Assembly (NCBI GenBank): GCA_035248685.1
Contig: DATFHF010000027.1
Span: forward strand, 1-64,000
Reading direction: 5' to 3'
DNA length: 64,000 nt
DNA from: Jatrophihabitans_A sp035248685
GTDB lineage: Bacteria; Actinomycetota; Actinomycetes; Mycobacteriales; Jatrophihabitantaceae
The stretch's first letter is position 1. Each line of letters begins with the position of its first letter. A program made the position numbers and the translations under genes. The notes beneath the pieces were generated by a model. The model was not told the origin of the DNA and did not search any database. It worked only from the letters and a program-made list of their open reading frames with translations. This document shows, one piece after another, positions 1-8,800 of the stretch.

Positions 1-389
1 GTTGACCGAGTAGCCGGTGAACAGGGCGTTGTTGCCGTCAACCTCGACCCAGCCACGGGAATCCCAATGCCAACCCGGGCCGGAGGAAACCTGCGACGGC
101 ACGCTCTTGAGCACCACCGACGCCGGCACCCCGGTATTCGAGGAATCCGGATACCCACACACCGACGGCGACACCACACAATTGTGGACCGACGATCCGG
201 CGGTGCCGCCGGCGGTAGCGGCCGCAGCGGTATCGACCGCCGGTTCAGCCGGCCGGCGACGGTCACCGCCAACAGACCGCCGACCAGCAGAAGGACGATC
301 AGCCCGGCAATCAGCAGGTGACGACGCCCGGACGGCCCCGGATCAGCGGCGGCCGGCCGAGTGGCGTCGATGGCCGGCTCTACCAACAC
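1..389 (-). CDS. Secreted, membrane-anchored beta-helix-type protein, N-terminal part only, with apparent frameshift
   Basis: The gene runs off the left edge, so only the N-terminus is present. A GTG start at 387-389 follows a GAGGGG ribosome site by about six bases. The first frame encodes a short Arg/Pro segment and a clear membrane segment (LIAGLIVLLLVGGLLAVTV). From about position 240 downward a different frame carries convincing protein, with CGYPDSSNTGVP, LKSVPSQVSSGPGWHWDS and WVEVDGNNALF, which resembles the head of actinobacterial secreted right-handed parallel beta-helix proteins. That frame has no credible start of its own. One base is therefore gained or lost around 235-300, either a real frameshift or a sequence error. 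It lies next to glycan genes, so a surface or polysaccharide-related role is inferred only from context. Confidence 0.55.
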   Translation of the reverse strand, partial: MLVEPAIDATRPAAADPGPSGRRHLLIAGLIVLLLVGGLLAVTVAGRLNRRSIPLRPLPPAAPPDRRSTIVWCRRRCVGIRIPRIPGCRRRWCSRACRRRFPPARVGIGIPVAGSRLTATTPCSPATRS

Positions 390-457
390 GTCGTTCCCCT
401 CGTCCTGACCTGATCAGCGTGCCACACCGATAGCTACCGCCGTGCGAGGATTGGCCG

Positions 458-1342
458 GTGTTCGAAGCCAATCGTGACCTGACGGCAAGCGGGCGACCGA
501 CCGCCAGCGTGGTGATCCCGGCCCACAACGAGGAAACCGGCATCGGCCGGTTGCTTACCGGACTGCTCGACGGCATGTCACCGGGCGAGTTCGAGATCCT
601 GGTGGTGTGCAACGGCTGCACCGACCGGACCGCCGAGATCGCGGGCGGCTTCGGCCCGGCCGTCACGGTGATCGAGATCGACCAGCCGTCCAAGCAGGTC
701 GCGCTGGCTGCCGGCGACGATCGGGCCGGCTGGCTGCCTCGGGTATACCTGGACGCCGACCTGGAACTGGGCAGCGCCGATCTCCGCGCGTTGGTCGCGG
801 CGGTGTCCGAACCCGACGTACTCGCCGCCGGCCCGGCCCGGGTGCTTCCCCGAACCGGGGTGAGTTGGCCGGTGCGGGTCTACTACCAAATCTGGGAACA
901 GTTGCCGCAGGTGCAATCCGGCCTGTTCGGCCGCGGCGTAATCGCCTTGTCAGCAGCGGGACATCAGCGGGTACGGCAGCTTCCGCCGTCGATGTCGGAT
1001 GATCTGGCGATTTCCGAAGCGTTCCGGCCGGCCGAGCGGCGAGTGGTCGAATCGGCATCGGTGCTGATCCACCCGCCGCGCACGCTACGGGATCTGCTGC
1101 GCCGCCGGATCCGGGTCGTCACCGGCAACTCGCAATTGGACGAGCGTGGCGGCCGGGGTAGCGACGCCCGGACCTCGCCGGCCGTCCTGCTGGGCCTGCT
1201 GCGCCGGCAGCCGGCCAGCCTGCCCGGTGTGGTGATCTTCATCTCGGTGGCGGTGGTCGCCAAGCTGGCGGCCCGCCGCCGGATCCGGACCGGTGATTAC
1301 CAGACCTGGCTGCGTGACGAGAGCAGCAGGCAGCATGGCTGA
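458..1342 (+). CDS. Family 2 glycosyltransferase
   Basis: This 294-residue GT-A fold glycosyltransferase probably moves a sugar from a nucleotide donor to a lipid-linked or polysaccharide acceptor on the cytoplasmic side. The N-terminus shows the GT2 signature SVVIPAHNEETGIGRLL (about residues 15-31), CNGCTDRT, and a DXD-type metal site YLDADLELG near residue 100. A hydrophobic stretch (VVIFISVAVVAKLA) near the C-terminus suggests membrane attachment. The GTG start at 458 has GAGGA about eight bases upstream. It is 30 bp from the next glycosyltransferase on the same strand, and both belong to the glycan cluster that includes a flippase and an initiating transferase. The donor and acceptor cannot be told from sequence. 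Confidence 0.85.
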   Translation: MFEANRDLTASGRPTASVVIPAHNEETGIGRLLTGLLDGMSPGEFEILVVCNGCTDRTAEIAGGFGPAVTVIEIDQPSKQVALAAGDDRAGWLPRVYLDADLELGSADLRALVAAVSEPDVLAAGPARVLPRTGVSWPVRVYYQIWEQLPQVQSGLFGRGVIALSAAGHQRVRQLPPSMSDDLAISEAFRPAERRVVESASVLIHPPRTLRDLLRRRIRVVTGNSQLDERGGRGSDARTSPAVLLGLLRRQPASLPGVVIFISVAVVAKLAARRRIRTGDYQTWLRDESSRQHG

Positions 1343-1372
1343 CCGGTCGGACGGCCCGGGTGTCATACCCTG

Positions 1373-2566
1373 ATGGGCATGGCATTACGGCGAGAACCGG
1401 TTTCGATCATCTGCGTCTTCAACGATCCCGAAGTACGCCGGCACTGCCTGGATCGCTCCATCGAACAACTGCGCGCCGACGCTACCGACATCGACTATGT
1501 TCCGGTCGACAACGTGGATTCGGCATTCGACAGCGCCGGTGCGGCGCTGAACCACGGGGCGTCGCTGGCCCGTAACGACTACTTCGTCTTCGTCCACCAG
1601 GATGTCTACCTGCATTCCATCCGCGCCCTGGAGCAGGCCGCCGGATGGTTGGCTGATGACGGATCGCTAGGCCTGATCGGGGCAATCGGCATCGCCGCCG
1701 ATGGACGGCTACACGGTCGAATCCGGGATCGGGTGGTATTGCTGGGGGAACCCGCACCCGAGCCGGTCGAGGTGGACAGTGTGGACGAGGTGCTGTTCAT
1801 GACCAGCCGGGCAAACCTCAAAGCCGAGCCGCTCACCGAACTACCTGAGCTGGCCTGGCACGCCTATGCGGTGGAGTACGGCCTGCGGATGCGCGCGCGG
1901 GGCCAACGAGTGGTCGCAACCAATCTGGCGATCAGCCACAACAGCCTGACCGTCAACCTGGCCAGGTTGGATGCCGCGCACACCAGGGTCGGTTCGGCCT
2001 ATCCGACAGCACTGCCGGTGCGCACCACCTGCGGCACCATCACGTCGGCGACCAGCGGATCGAGCAAGCCGACCTTGCTGCGAGCACACCGCTGGCGTTA
2101 CCCGTGGCTGAAGGAATCGCTGCTGGCGCATCGCGGCCGGCACGCCGCGCGCGGTGGCAACTTCGTACTCTCCGACATTCGCCGGGACATCGACGATGCC
2201 ATTGCCGGCCGGCCGGAGCCGCTGCTGGTGATCAACCTGGTGGACGGCTACGACGCCTTCCCGGATGACGGCCGGTCGTTGCAATTACTGCGCCGCGGCC
2301 AGCCGGTCGAGCCGAGCACGCTGCCTCGACCCGAACTGGCCGGCCTGCTGGCGAACTGGCAGCCCGACACCTCGATGCTGGTGACCAACCTGTCCGATCG
2401 CGACCTGGCCGCCGTTGCCGGCACAGTAGCCTCGGACCGTCGGCTGGTCGGCTACCACGACGGCATCGGTTATTGGCTGCTGCTCGGTCCGGTGCTGAAT
2501 ACCCCCGCCAGGCAGTGGTATTCGGTGCGGGCCACGCCGGTCGGAATGCGCCGGTTGGCAAGCTGA
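1373..2566 (+). CDS. Glycosyltransferase-like protein (Glyco_tranf_2_5 type)
   Basis: The 397-residue protein opens with VSIICVFNDPEVRRHCLDRS and continues with NHGASLARNDYFVFVHQDVYL, the pattern of the glycosyltransferase-like family that resembles GT2 with a HQDV metal motif near residue 80. The C-terminal half has no domain I recognise. No ribosome site precedes ATG 1373. A TACCCT hexamer at 1366-1371 sits seven bases before the in-frame ATG at 1379, so a leaderless start there is equally possible. The stop codon is one base from the convergent stop of the next gene. It probably works with the preceding GT2 in making a surface glycan. Confidence 0.7.
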   Translation: MGMALRREPVSIICVFNDPEVRRHCLDRSIEQLRADATDIDYVPVDNVDSAFDSAGAALNHGASLARNDYFVFVHQDVYLHSIRALEQAAGWLADDGSLGLIGAIGIAADGRLHGRIRDRVVLLGEPAPEPVEVDSVDEVLFMTSRANLKAEPLTELPELAWHAYAVEYGLRMRARGQRVVATNLAISHNSLTVNLARLDAAHTRVGSAYPTALPVRTTCGTITSATSGSSKPTLLRAHRWRYPWLKESLLAHRGRHAARGGNFVLSDIRRDIDDAIAGRPEPLLVINLVDGYDAFPDDGRSLQLLRRGQPVEPSTLPRPELAGLLANWQPDTSMLVTNLSDRDLAAVAGTVASDRRLVGYHDGIGYWLLLGPVLNTPARQWYSVRATPVGMRRLAS

Positions 2567-2567
2567 G

Positions 2568-4175
2568 TTAGCCGGACGGGTGCCGGCGGAGCAGCCGGGA
2601 CGCCACTGGCAGGCTCCACTCCGGCGCCAGCGATCGCAATGGTGGACGCTGCCCATCCCGGAACAATCGAAGCCAGCACCGGAGCCGTTCGCCGGGCGGT
2701 AGCAGGCCCAGCTGCTCCCGTTCGGCGCCCGTCCGACCGGCACTGTGCCCGGTGCGGGCCTGCACTTCGTCGACCAGTTCGTCCAGCTCGGTGGCCGCGT
2801 GGGGCACCGGTCCCGGGGACGGTGCCACCGGCAACCGGCCGGCCAGCGCGTACAGCTCGTCCACCCCGGCCCGCCAGCCGGCACCGAGGTGGCTGGCCTC
2901 GATCGCCGCCCGAGTCTGCCGACCCCGCTCAGCGCGCCAGTCCGCGTCGCGAATCATCAGGTGCAGGTCGGCAACCAGCTCCGCCGGGTTGGTCGGGCGC
3001 AGCAGGTACTCGTCCAAGCCTCGGGTGTCCGCGCCGAGCACCTCGCAGCCGGCCGGATGGCCGCGGTAGGTGAGCAGCGGGGTGGAGTAGCTGCCGGCCT
3101 CGATCATCGAGGTCAGCGAGGCGAACGGGAATGAGTCCAGGTAACCGTCGGCCGCCTGGTGCAGTTCGGTGACGTCGGCCAGCCGGCCGAGCGCCCGAAT
3201 CCGGCCGTCGGTGGCCTGCGCCGCATCGGCCCAGCGACCGGTGGGCGTCGGCCCGGCCGCCAGCAGCACGGCGGATTGATTCTCCTTAAAAACCGGGGTG
3301 ATCAGCTCCAGCAGACCGGGCGGGCGCAGCGGCTCGTACTTCGAGCCGGCCGCCGCGGTCACGATCAGCACCTGGTCGGGGGCTAGCCCGAACCGTCGCT
3401 TCGCGTCGTCCCGGCTGAGCGTCCGCTCGGTGAGCACGCCGAGCGGGCGGCCCAACAGGGCAGCCCGCGCGGGCTCGATTCCCCTTCGCGACACGGCCAG
3501 ATCTCGTCCGCTGTCCCGCAGGTTCAGCAGCACGCTGGTGATCGCGGTGCCGATCCAGAACGCGTGGTCACTGTGATTGATGGTGATCACCGGGGGCAGT
3601 CCGTCCGGAACTCCGAAGGCCAGAACGGGCACTACGTCGTAAGGATGGATGTGCAGCAGCACCAGGTCGGCGGTCAGCGCCGCGGCACGCAATCGGGCGG
3701 CGCGTTCGAGCAGTCCGCCGCGACCCCGGTCCAGGGCGGCCAGCTCGTCCGGTACTCGCAGCCGATCGGTGAGCTTGGCCGGAAACGGCGTCGAACCCTG
3801 CCGGGTCAGCACCACCCGGTGTCGGCGCTGCTGGTCCTGGGCGATCCACCGGGACAGCATCTGGGTGTGGCCGCCGACCGAGTAGGCCTGGGTGGCCACG
3901 TGCAGCACCTCGCGCGGCGGCTCCGATCGGGCGCGGGTGGTGGCAGCCGGGTTCACGCCTGGGACGCGGCGGGCGATTTCCATTAGCAGCTGCTCCAGCT
4001 CCGGGCTGGCGAAGAGGCCGGTGTGGTTCAACCAGGCGTACTGCGCAGCGATCTGCGCCCAGGCCGCCGCCGAGGCCAGCTGGCCCCGGGCCAGCCGGAG
4101 CTGGGCCTGCTCGACGAGTCGGCAGAATTCGGAATGGTGCTCGGCCAGCCGCTGCTTGCCACGCGCCTCGTCCAT
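2568..4175 (-). CDS. Glycosyltransferase, GT4-like
   Basis: This is a 535-residue protein. The N-terminal third is helical (MDEARGKQRLAEHHSEFCRL). A GT-B-like part follows, containing VLHVATQAYSVGGHTQMLSRW, a donor-domain-like segment LIVTAAAGSKYEPLRP, and YLDSFPFASLTSMIEAGSYS, whose serine and glutamate placement is typical of the nucleotide-sugar site of GT4 enzymes. The start was taken at the ATG 20 bp after the flippase stop. The frame stays open far upstream, but that part lies antisense-like inside the flippase gene and is not protein-like. Tight spacing suggests one operon with the flippase. The specific sugar is unknown. Confidence 0.75.
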   Translation of the reverse strand: MDEARGKQRLAEHHSEFCRLVEQAQLRLARGQLASAAAWAQIAAQYAWLNHTGLFASPELEQLLMEIARRVPGVNPAATTRARSEPPREVLHVATQAYSVGGHTQMLSRWIAQDQQRRHRVVLTRQGSTPFPAKLTDRLRVPDELAALDRGRGGLLERAARLRAAALTADLVLLHIHPYDVVPVLAFGVPDGLPPVITINHSDHAFWIGTAITSVLLNLRDSGRDLAVSRRGIEPARAALLGRPLGVLTERTLSRDDAKRRFGLAPDQVLIVTAAAGSKYEPLRPPGLLELITPVFKENQSAVLLAAGPTPTGRWADAAQATDGRIRALGRLADVTELHQAADGYLDSFPFASLTSMIEAGSYSTPLLTYRGHPAGCEVLGADTRGLDEYLLRPTNPAELVADLHLMIRDADWRAERGRQTRAAIEASHLGAGWRAGVDELYALAGRLPVAPSPGPVPHAATELDELVDEVQARTGHSAGRTGAEREQLGLLPPGERLRCWLRLFRDGQRPPLRSLAPEWSLPVASRLLRRHPSG

Positions 4176-4195
4176 GCCCAGCCGGATCCGCCGGG

Positions 4196-5701
4196 CTAGC
4201 GGGCGGAGGATACGGCCGGAGCGGCGCTGTTGCGGGTCCGCGCCTTGGCCAGTAGCCGGCGGCGCAACGGCGGCGGCACGACCAGCACGAGGTAGCAGAG
4301 CGAGGCGCCCCCGCCGACCACGACCAGGGTGACCAGTGGAGTGGAGAACCGGTCTCGACCGAGCGCGAGCAGCGCGAGCAGTACCGTCCCGGCCAGTGCC
4401 GGCCGGCTGACCGCCCGGGCCAGCGGCCGCAGCCGGACGCCGCCGCGGTGCATCATGAACAGGTAGGACACCCCGGCCACCCCGAAGGTGATCACCACGT
4501 GCCCGAGCGCGGTGCCTCGGATCCCACCCGCCTCGGTGCCGATGGTGAGCGCCGGTATCAAGGTCAGCAGCCACAGCACCTGCAAGCCGAACAGCGCGAT
4601 CGGACGGTCGGCGCCGACCAGGGCGTCGTAACACAGGTCGAGCAGTACCCGGGCGCTGCCGACCAGGGCCAGCCAGCTGAGCGCGGCGGCGGCCGGCAAC
4701 CACTCACGCCCGTACAGGAACAGCACCAACGGCTTGGCCAGCATGGTCAGCAGCAAACAGGGCAGCAGGATCAGGCTGACCAGCGCGCCCATTGAGGTGG
4801 CGAACGCGCTGCTGAACGCATCGCGATCGCCTTGCAATCGTGCGAAGCCGGGAATCGCCACCCGGCGGATGGCGAAGGTCAGCAGGTTGGACGGCCAGCT
4901 CGCCACGTTGAACGCGAGCATGTACAGCCCCAGCTGGGTGGAATTGCTCAGGTGCCCGACCACGATGTAGTCGACGTTCTGGATGGCGAACCAGAGCAGG
5001 CTGGTGGCGGCCAACGGCAACCCGAACCGCAACAGCTCGCGGGCATCGCCTGCCTGCCAACCGGGCAGCGGCCGGGACGGTGCCATGACCAGGATCAGCA
5101 CGGTGGCAGTCAGGTTGGACGACAGAATGCCCAATGCCAGGCTGGTCGCGCCGTGCCCGGTAGCAGCCAACGTCACGGTAATGACGGCGCTGACCACGAA
5201 GCCGGCCAGGTCCGCGATCAACCGCTTGCCTTGGAGGAAGTTGCGGGTGAGTAGAGCATTCGGAATGGACGAGCAGCCGTCGATCACCACGCCGAGTGCC
5301 ATCAGCCGAAGCAGGCCGGTGGCCGACGGAGCGTTCAAGGTGGCGGCCAATGCCGGCGCCAGCAGGAAGCAGCCGAGGTAAAGCACCACGCTGGTCCCCA
5401 CGCTGAGGGTGACCGCGGTCCGGGCCGCCCGCTCGACATCCCCACGCCAGCGCACGATGGCGACGCTGGTGCCCAGTTCGTTCATGCTGCCGAGGCCGAC
5501 CATGAATACCAGGCCGACCGCGAACACCCCGTAGTCGTGCGGCACCAGCAACCGGGCCAACAGGATGCCCAGGGCGACATTGGCCACCCGGGAGATCACG
5601 CTGTTGAGCAGGCTCCAACCGAGACCCGAGCGCACCTGACTGGACAACTCGCCTTCGATCTGGGGCGACCGAAGGCCTGAGCCGGCCACCAGTTCAGTCA
5701 T
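4196..5701 (-). CDS. Wzx-type polysaccharide flippase (MOP superfamily)
   Basis: The 501-residue polytopic membrane protein has about 12-14 hydrophobic segments and the N-terminal signature GLGWSLLNSVISRVANVALG followed by LARLLVPHDYGVFAVG, characteristic of lipopolysaccharide/exopolysaccharide flippases. The family moves undecaprenyl-linked repeat units across the cytoplasmic membrane. It lies 20 bp upstream of a glycosyltransferase in the same direction, and the locus also has an initiating glycosylphosphotransferase at 12-13.8 kb, so export of a lipid-linked surface glycan is the natural reading. The upstream 190 bp to the large secreted protein gene should contain its promoter, but I see no strong match. 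Confidence 0.88.
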   Translation of the reverse strand: MTELVAGSGLRSPQIEGELSSQVRSGLGWSLLNSVISRVANVALGILLARLLVPHDYGVFAVGLVFMVGLGSMNELGTSVAIVRWRGDVERAARTAVTLSVGTSVVLYLGCFLLAPALAATLNAPSATGLLRLMALGVVIDGCSSIPNALLTRNFLQGKRLIADLAGFVVSAVITVTLAATGHGATSLALGILSSNLTATVLILVMAPSRPLPGWQAGDARELLRFGLPLAATSLLWFAIQNVDYIVVGHLSNSTQLGLYMLAFNVASWPSNLLTFAIRRVAIPGFARLQGDRDAFSSAFATSMGALVSLILLPCLLLTMLAKPLVLFLYGREWLPAAAALSWLALVGSARVLLDLCYDALVGADRPIALFGLQVLWLLTLIPALTIGTEAGGIRGTALGHVVITFGVAGVSYLFMMHRGGVRLRPLARAVSRPALAGTVLLALLALGRDRFSTPLVTLVVVGGGASLCYLVLVVPPPLRRRLLAKARTRNSAAPAVSSAR

Positions 5702-5893
5702 CGCGACCCATCCCTGCTCCCCGTGCTGGGATGTCCGCCAGCGCGTGAGGGTCAGAGCATAGTCGCATGGTTACGCTTCGTTTCTCCATCGCCGATGTGT
5801 GATGCTTGCCCGCCGTCCGGTATAACGACGGTGTTAAGTATCGCACAACTTGCCGAGTATGGCAGGCCAAAATCAGCCGACGACGGTTGGTTC

Positions 5894-8800
5894 TCAGACT
5901 GAGTAGTTCAGCGTCACCGACCGGATGGACGGCGTCACGTACCGGGTTCCGGTCGAGGTCAGCGTCAGTTGGTACTGCACGTAGCGGGCGGTGGCACCGA
6001 TGGAACCGCCCGAGGACGCGATGGTGGAAAAGGCGGACCAGCTGGCATCGGGTGTTGCGGTGTTGCCGGTCCGGACCTTGACCACCAGGGTGGTGCCGGT
6101 CGGCACGGTCGCGTCCCAGCTCAGGCCGGTCCAACCCACTGCGGCGCTGGCGTCGAAGACCCGCGAGGTGAAGGTGCCCGAGGCGGTGTACGGCCCGATC
6201 CGCGCCCAGTCCACGCTCAGCGCGGTGTCGTTGGTAGCCGCGTCGGAGAAGAACGCCCGCATATTGCTGAAGTTGCTGGTGAACGCGTGGGTGTACACCT
6301 GCACGTCGTCGAGGTAGTAGAAGAGCGAAGTCGAGTTCCACTCGATCCGGAACTTGTGTGGCGCGGCCACCCAGTTGCTCGCCACCGTGCTGGAGACCGT
6401 GCCGTTGGTGCCGTCGTTCTCGCTGGCGATCAGCTGGTTGGACGTGTTCACCGCGAACTGCATCTTGGCGTTGGCGTTGGAGGTGGTGTACCAACCGAGC
6501 TGCTGGTTCGGGCCCATGGTCACCAGCGCCTCCAGCGACTTGCCGCTGGCGTACGCGCTGCTGGTCCGCAGGAACTCTCCGCTCAGCCGTACCGAGCCGT
6601 TGGCCACCGTGGCGGTGCCGCCGCTGACGTTGGTCTGGGCAACCCAGGTCGCCGGCACCGTGGTGCCACTGAACTCGGTGGCCTGGGTCGGATTCAGCAC
6701 TACCTCGCCGTCACCGTTGCTGGCCACGTAACTGGACGACACGGTGCCGGCGGTGAAGTCCGCGGTAGTGGTGTCGGTCATCGGCGTGACGGTCGGGATG
6801 TAGGTTGCCGCGGCGTCGGGCGGTGCCGGCGACGTCACCGAGCGGTTCAGACCGTCGACCGAGGTGACCCGGTAGTAGTACCGGGTGTTCGGAGTCAGCC
6901 CGGTCAGCGACAGCGAGTGGCTGGTCACCGCCGCCGCCGAGCTGACGTTCAGGTTGAGCGTGCTGGCCGAGGTGCCGTAGTCGACCCGGCTGTTGGTGTT
7001 GACGTTGGTCGTCCAGGTCACCGTCGCGGTGCTACCGGATCCGGACGCGGCCACCGAGCTGATCACCGGCGCCGGCGGCGCGGTGGCGCTCAGCACCGGG
7101 TCGACCCAGTAGTTGGCGTCCGAGTTGCCGGCCGGGAAGCCCTGGCCGTACACGTACGAGCCACCGTGCACCGGCACGTGCAACGGGACGTTGTCTACCC
7201 CGACAGTGGCGAATGCTCCGTTGTCGTAGGAGTAATTGCCGGTGTTCGTGTGGTACGACACGATGTAGGTGGTACCGGCGGTGATCGCTACCGGGCTGGC
7301 GAACGACACGGTCTGCCAGCCGCTGATCGTCTCACCGGTGGCGGTCGCGGTGGCCAGCTGAGTGCCGGCGGTGTCCCACAGCGACACCACGTGCTGACCG
7401 GTGTTGGCCGCCGCCTTGTAGTAGCGCACGCCGGTGATGGTGCCGTTCCAGTCCGAGCTGAACTTGGTTCCGACCTCAACCGACGAGGTGTCCCCGGAGG
7501 CCGCGACGGTCGGCACCGAGCTGTCCTTCCACACCGAGCACGGGCAGACGTACTGGGTGGGGTCGGGCTGCACGGTGGTGAACGTCCAGGTGAACGGCGC
7601 CGGCATCGCGTTGCCCAGGGTGTCGCTGGCCGAAATGCTGGCGGTATAGGTGACACCTCGGGCGAGCGCCGCGGTCGGCGTGAAGGTGGCGATCTTGCCG
7701 GTGCCGTCCAGCGTGGCGTTGCCGGCCACCGGGCTGCCACCGGACGGCGTGACGGTGAAGGCCAGCGAGCCGGCGCTGATCGGCTTGGAGAAGGTCACCG
7801 TGGCCACCGTCGAGGTGGGCAGGCTGGACGCGGTGTTGGCCGGCGTGTAGGACTCGATGGCCGGCGGCGTGGTGTCCGGCACCGTGCCGAGGTTGAAGAT
7901 CGGGTCCACCCAGTAGTTGGTGTTGTTGTAGCTGCTGTTCGGGAATATGTCGCCGGCGTAGGAGTAAACACCGTTGTTGCCGCCGACGCCGGTGAGCGGG
8001 TCGACCGCGAGCGCGGTGTCGAAGTAATGCCCGTCAGCCGCGTAGTGCCCGTTCGGCGCGTAGTAGCTGACCACATAGGTGCTGCCGGTGGTCAATGGCA
8101 CCGGCGCGCTGAACGTGAGCGTCTGCCAGCCGGTCGCGGTCTCGTTGGTGAAGGTGCCGGTAGCCAGCTGAGCACCGCCGGCGCTCCACAGGCTGCCGGT
8201 GTGGGTACCGGTGTTCAGGGCGCTCTTGTAGAAGCGCAGGCCGGTGACGTAACCGGTCGCGTTCGGGATGAACTTGACGCCGAGCGCGACGCTGCTGCCG
8301 TCACCGGCATCCGGTGCGGACGGTGCGGCGTTGGCGGCGAACAGTCCGCACGGGCAATTCACCACACCGCGCGCGGTGAAGCTGAAGGTGTACGGCGCGG
8401 ACATCGCGGTGCCGGCCAGGCTGCGACCGCCGCTGATGGTCACCGTGTACTGGCCGTTGGCGGTCAGCGGCGCGGACGGCGTGAAGGTGTACACCTTCTG
8501 CGCGGTGTCCACGGTGGTGGTGCCGGCCACCGTCGCGTTGTTGGCATCGGTCACCGAGACCGTCGCGGTGCCGGCGATCAAAGTGGTGTTGAAGTTTGCC
8601 GTGATGACCGAGCCGACCGAAACGTTTGTGGCATTGGCGGCCGGCGTGGTCGAGGTCACCGTCGGCACCACGTCGGACGGCACGGTGAACACCACGTCGA
8701 CGCCGTAGTCGGCATCGGATGCCGACCGCGGGAAGCCGGTGGTGTAGTCGTAGTACGAGGCATGCACCGGCACGTGCAGCGGGAAGTTGTCCACCCCGGT

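Noticed and set aside
4176..4703. N-terminal extension of the glycosyltransferase gene at 2568
   Set aside because: The extension overlaps the flippase coding sequence and is Arg/Pro-rich; ATG 4175 lies just after the flippase stop.
4704..5618. A 304-codon minus-strand frame inside the flippase gene
   Set aside because: It is a shifted frame of a well-supported flippase and has no hydrophobic or family pattern.
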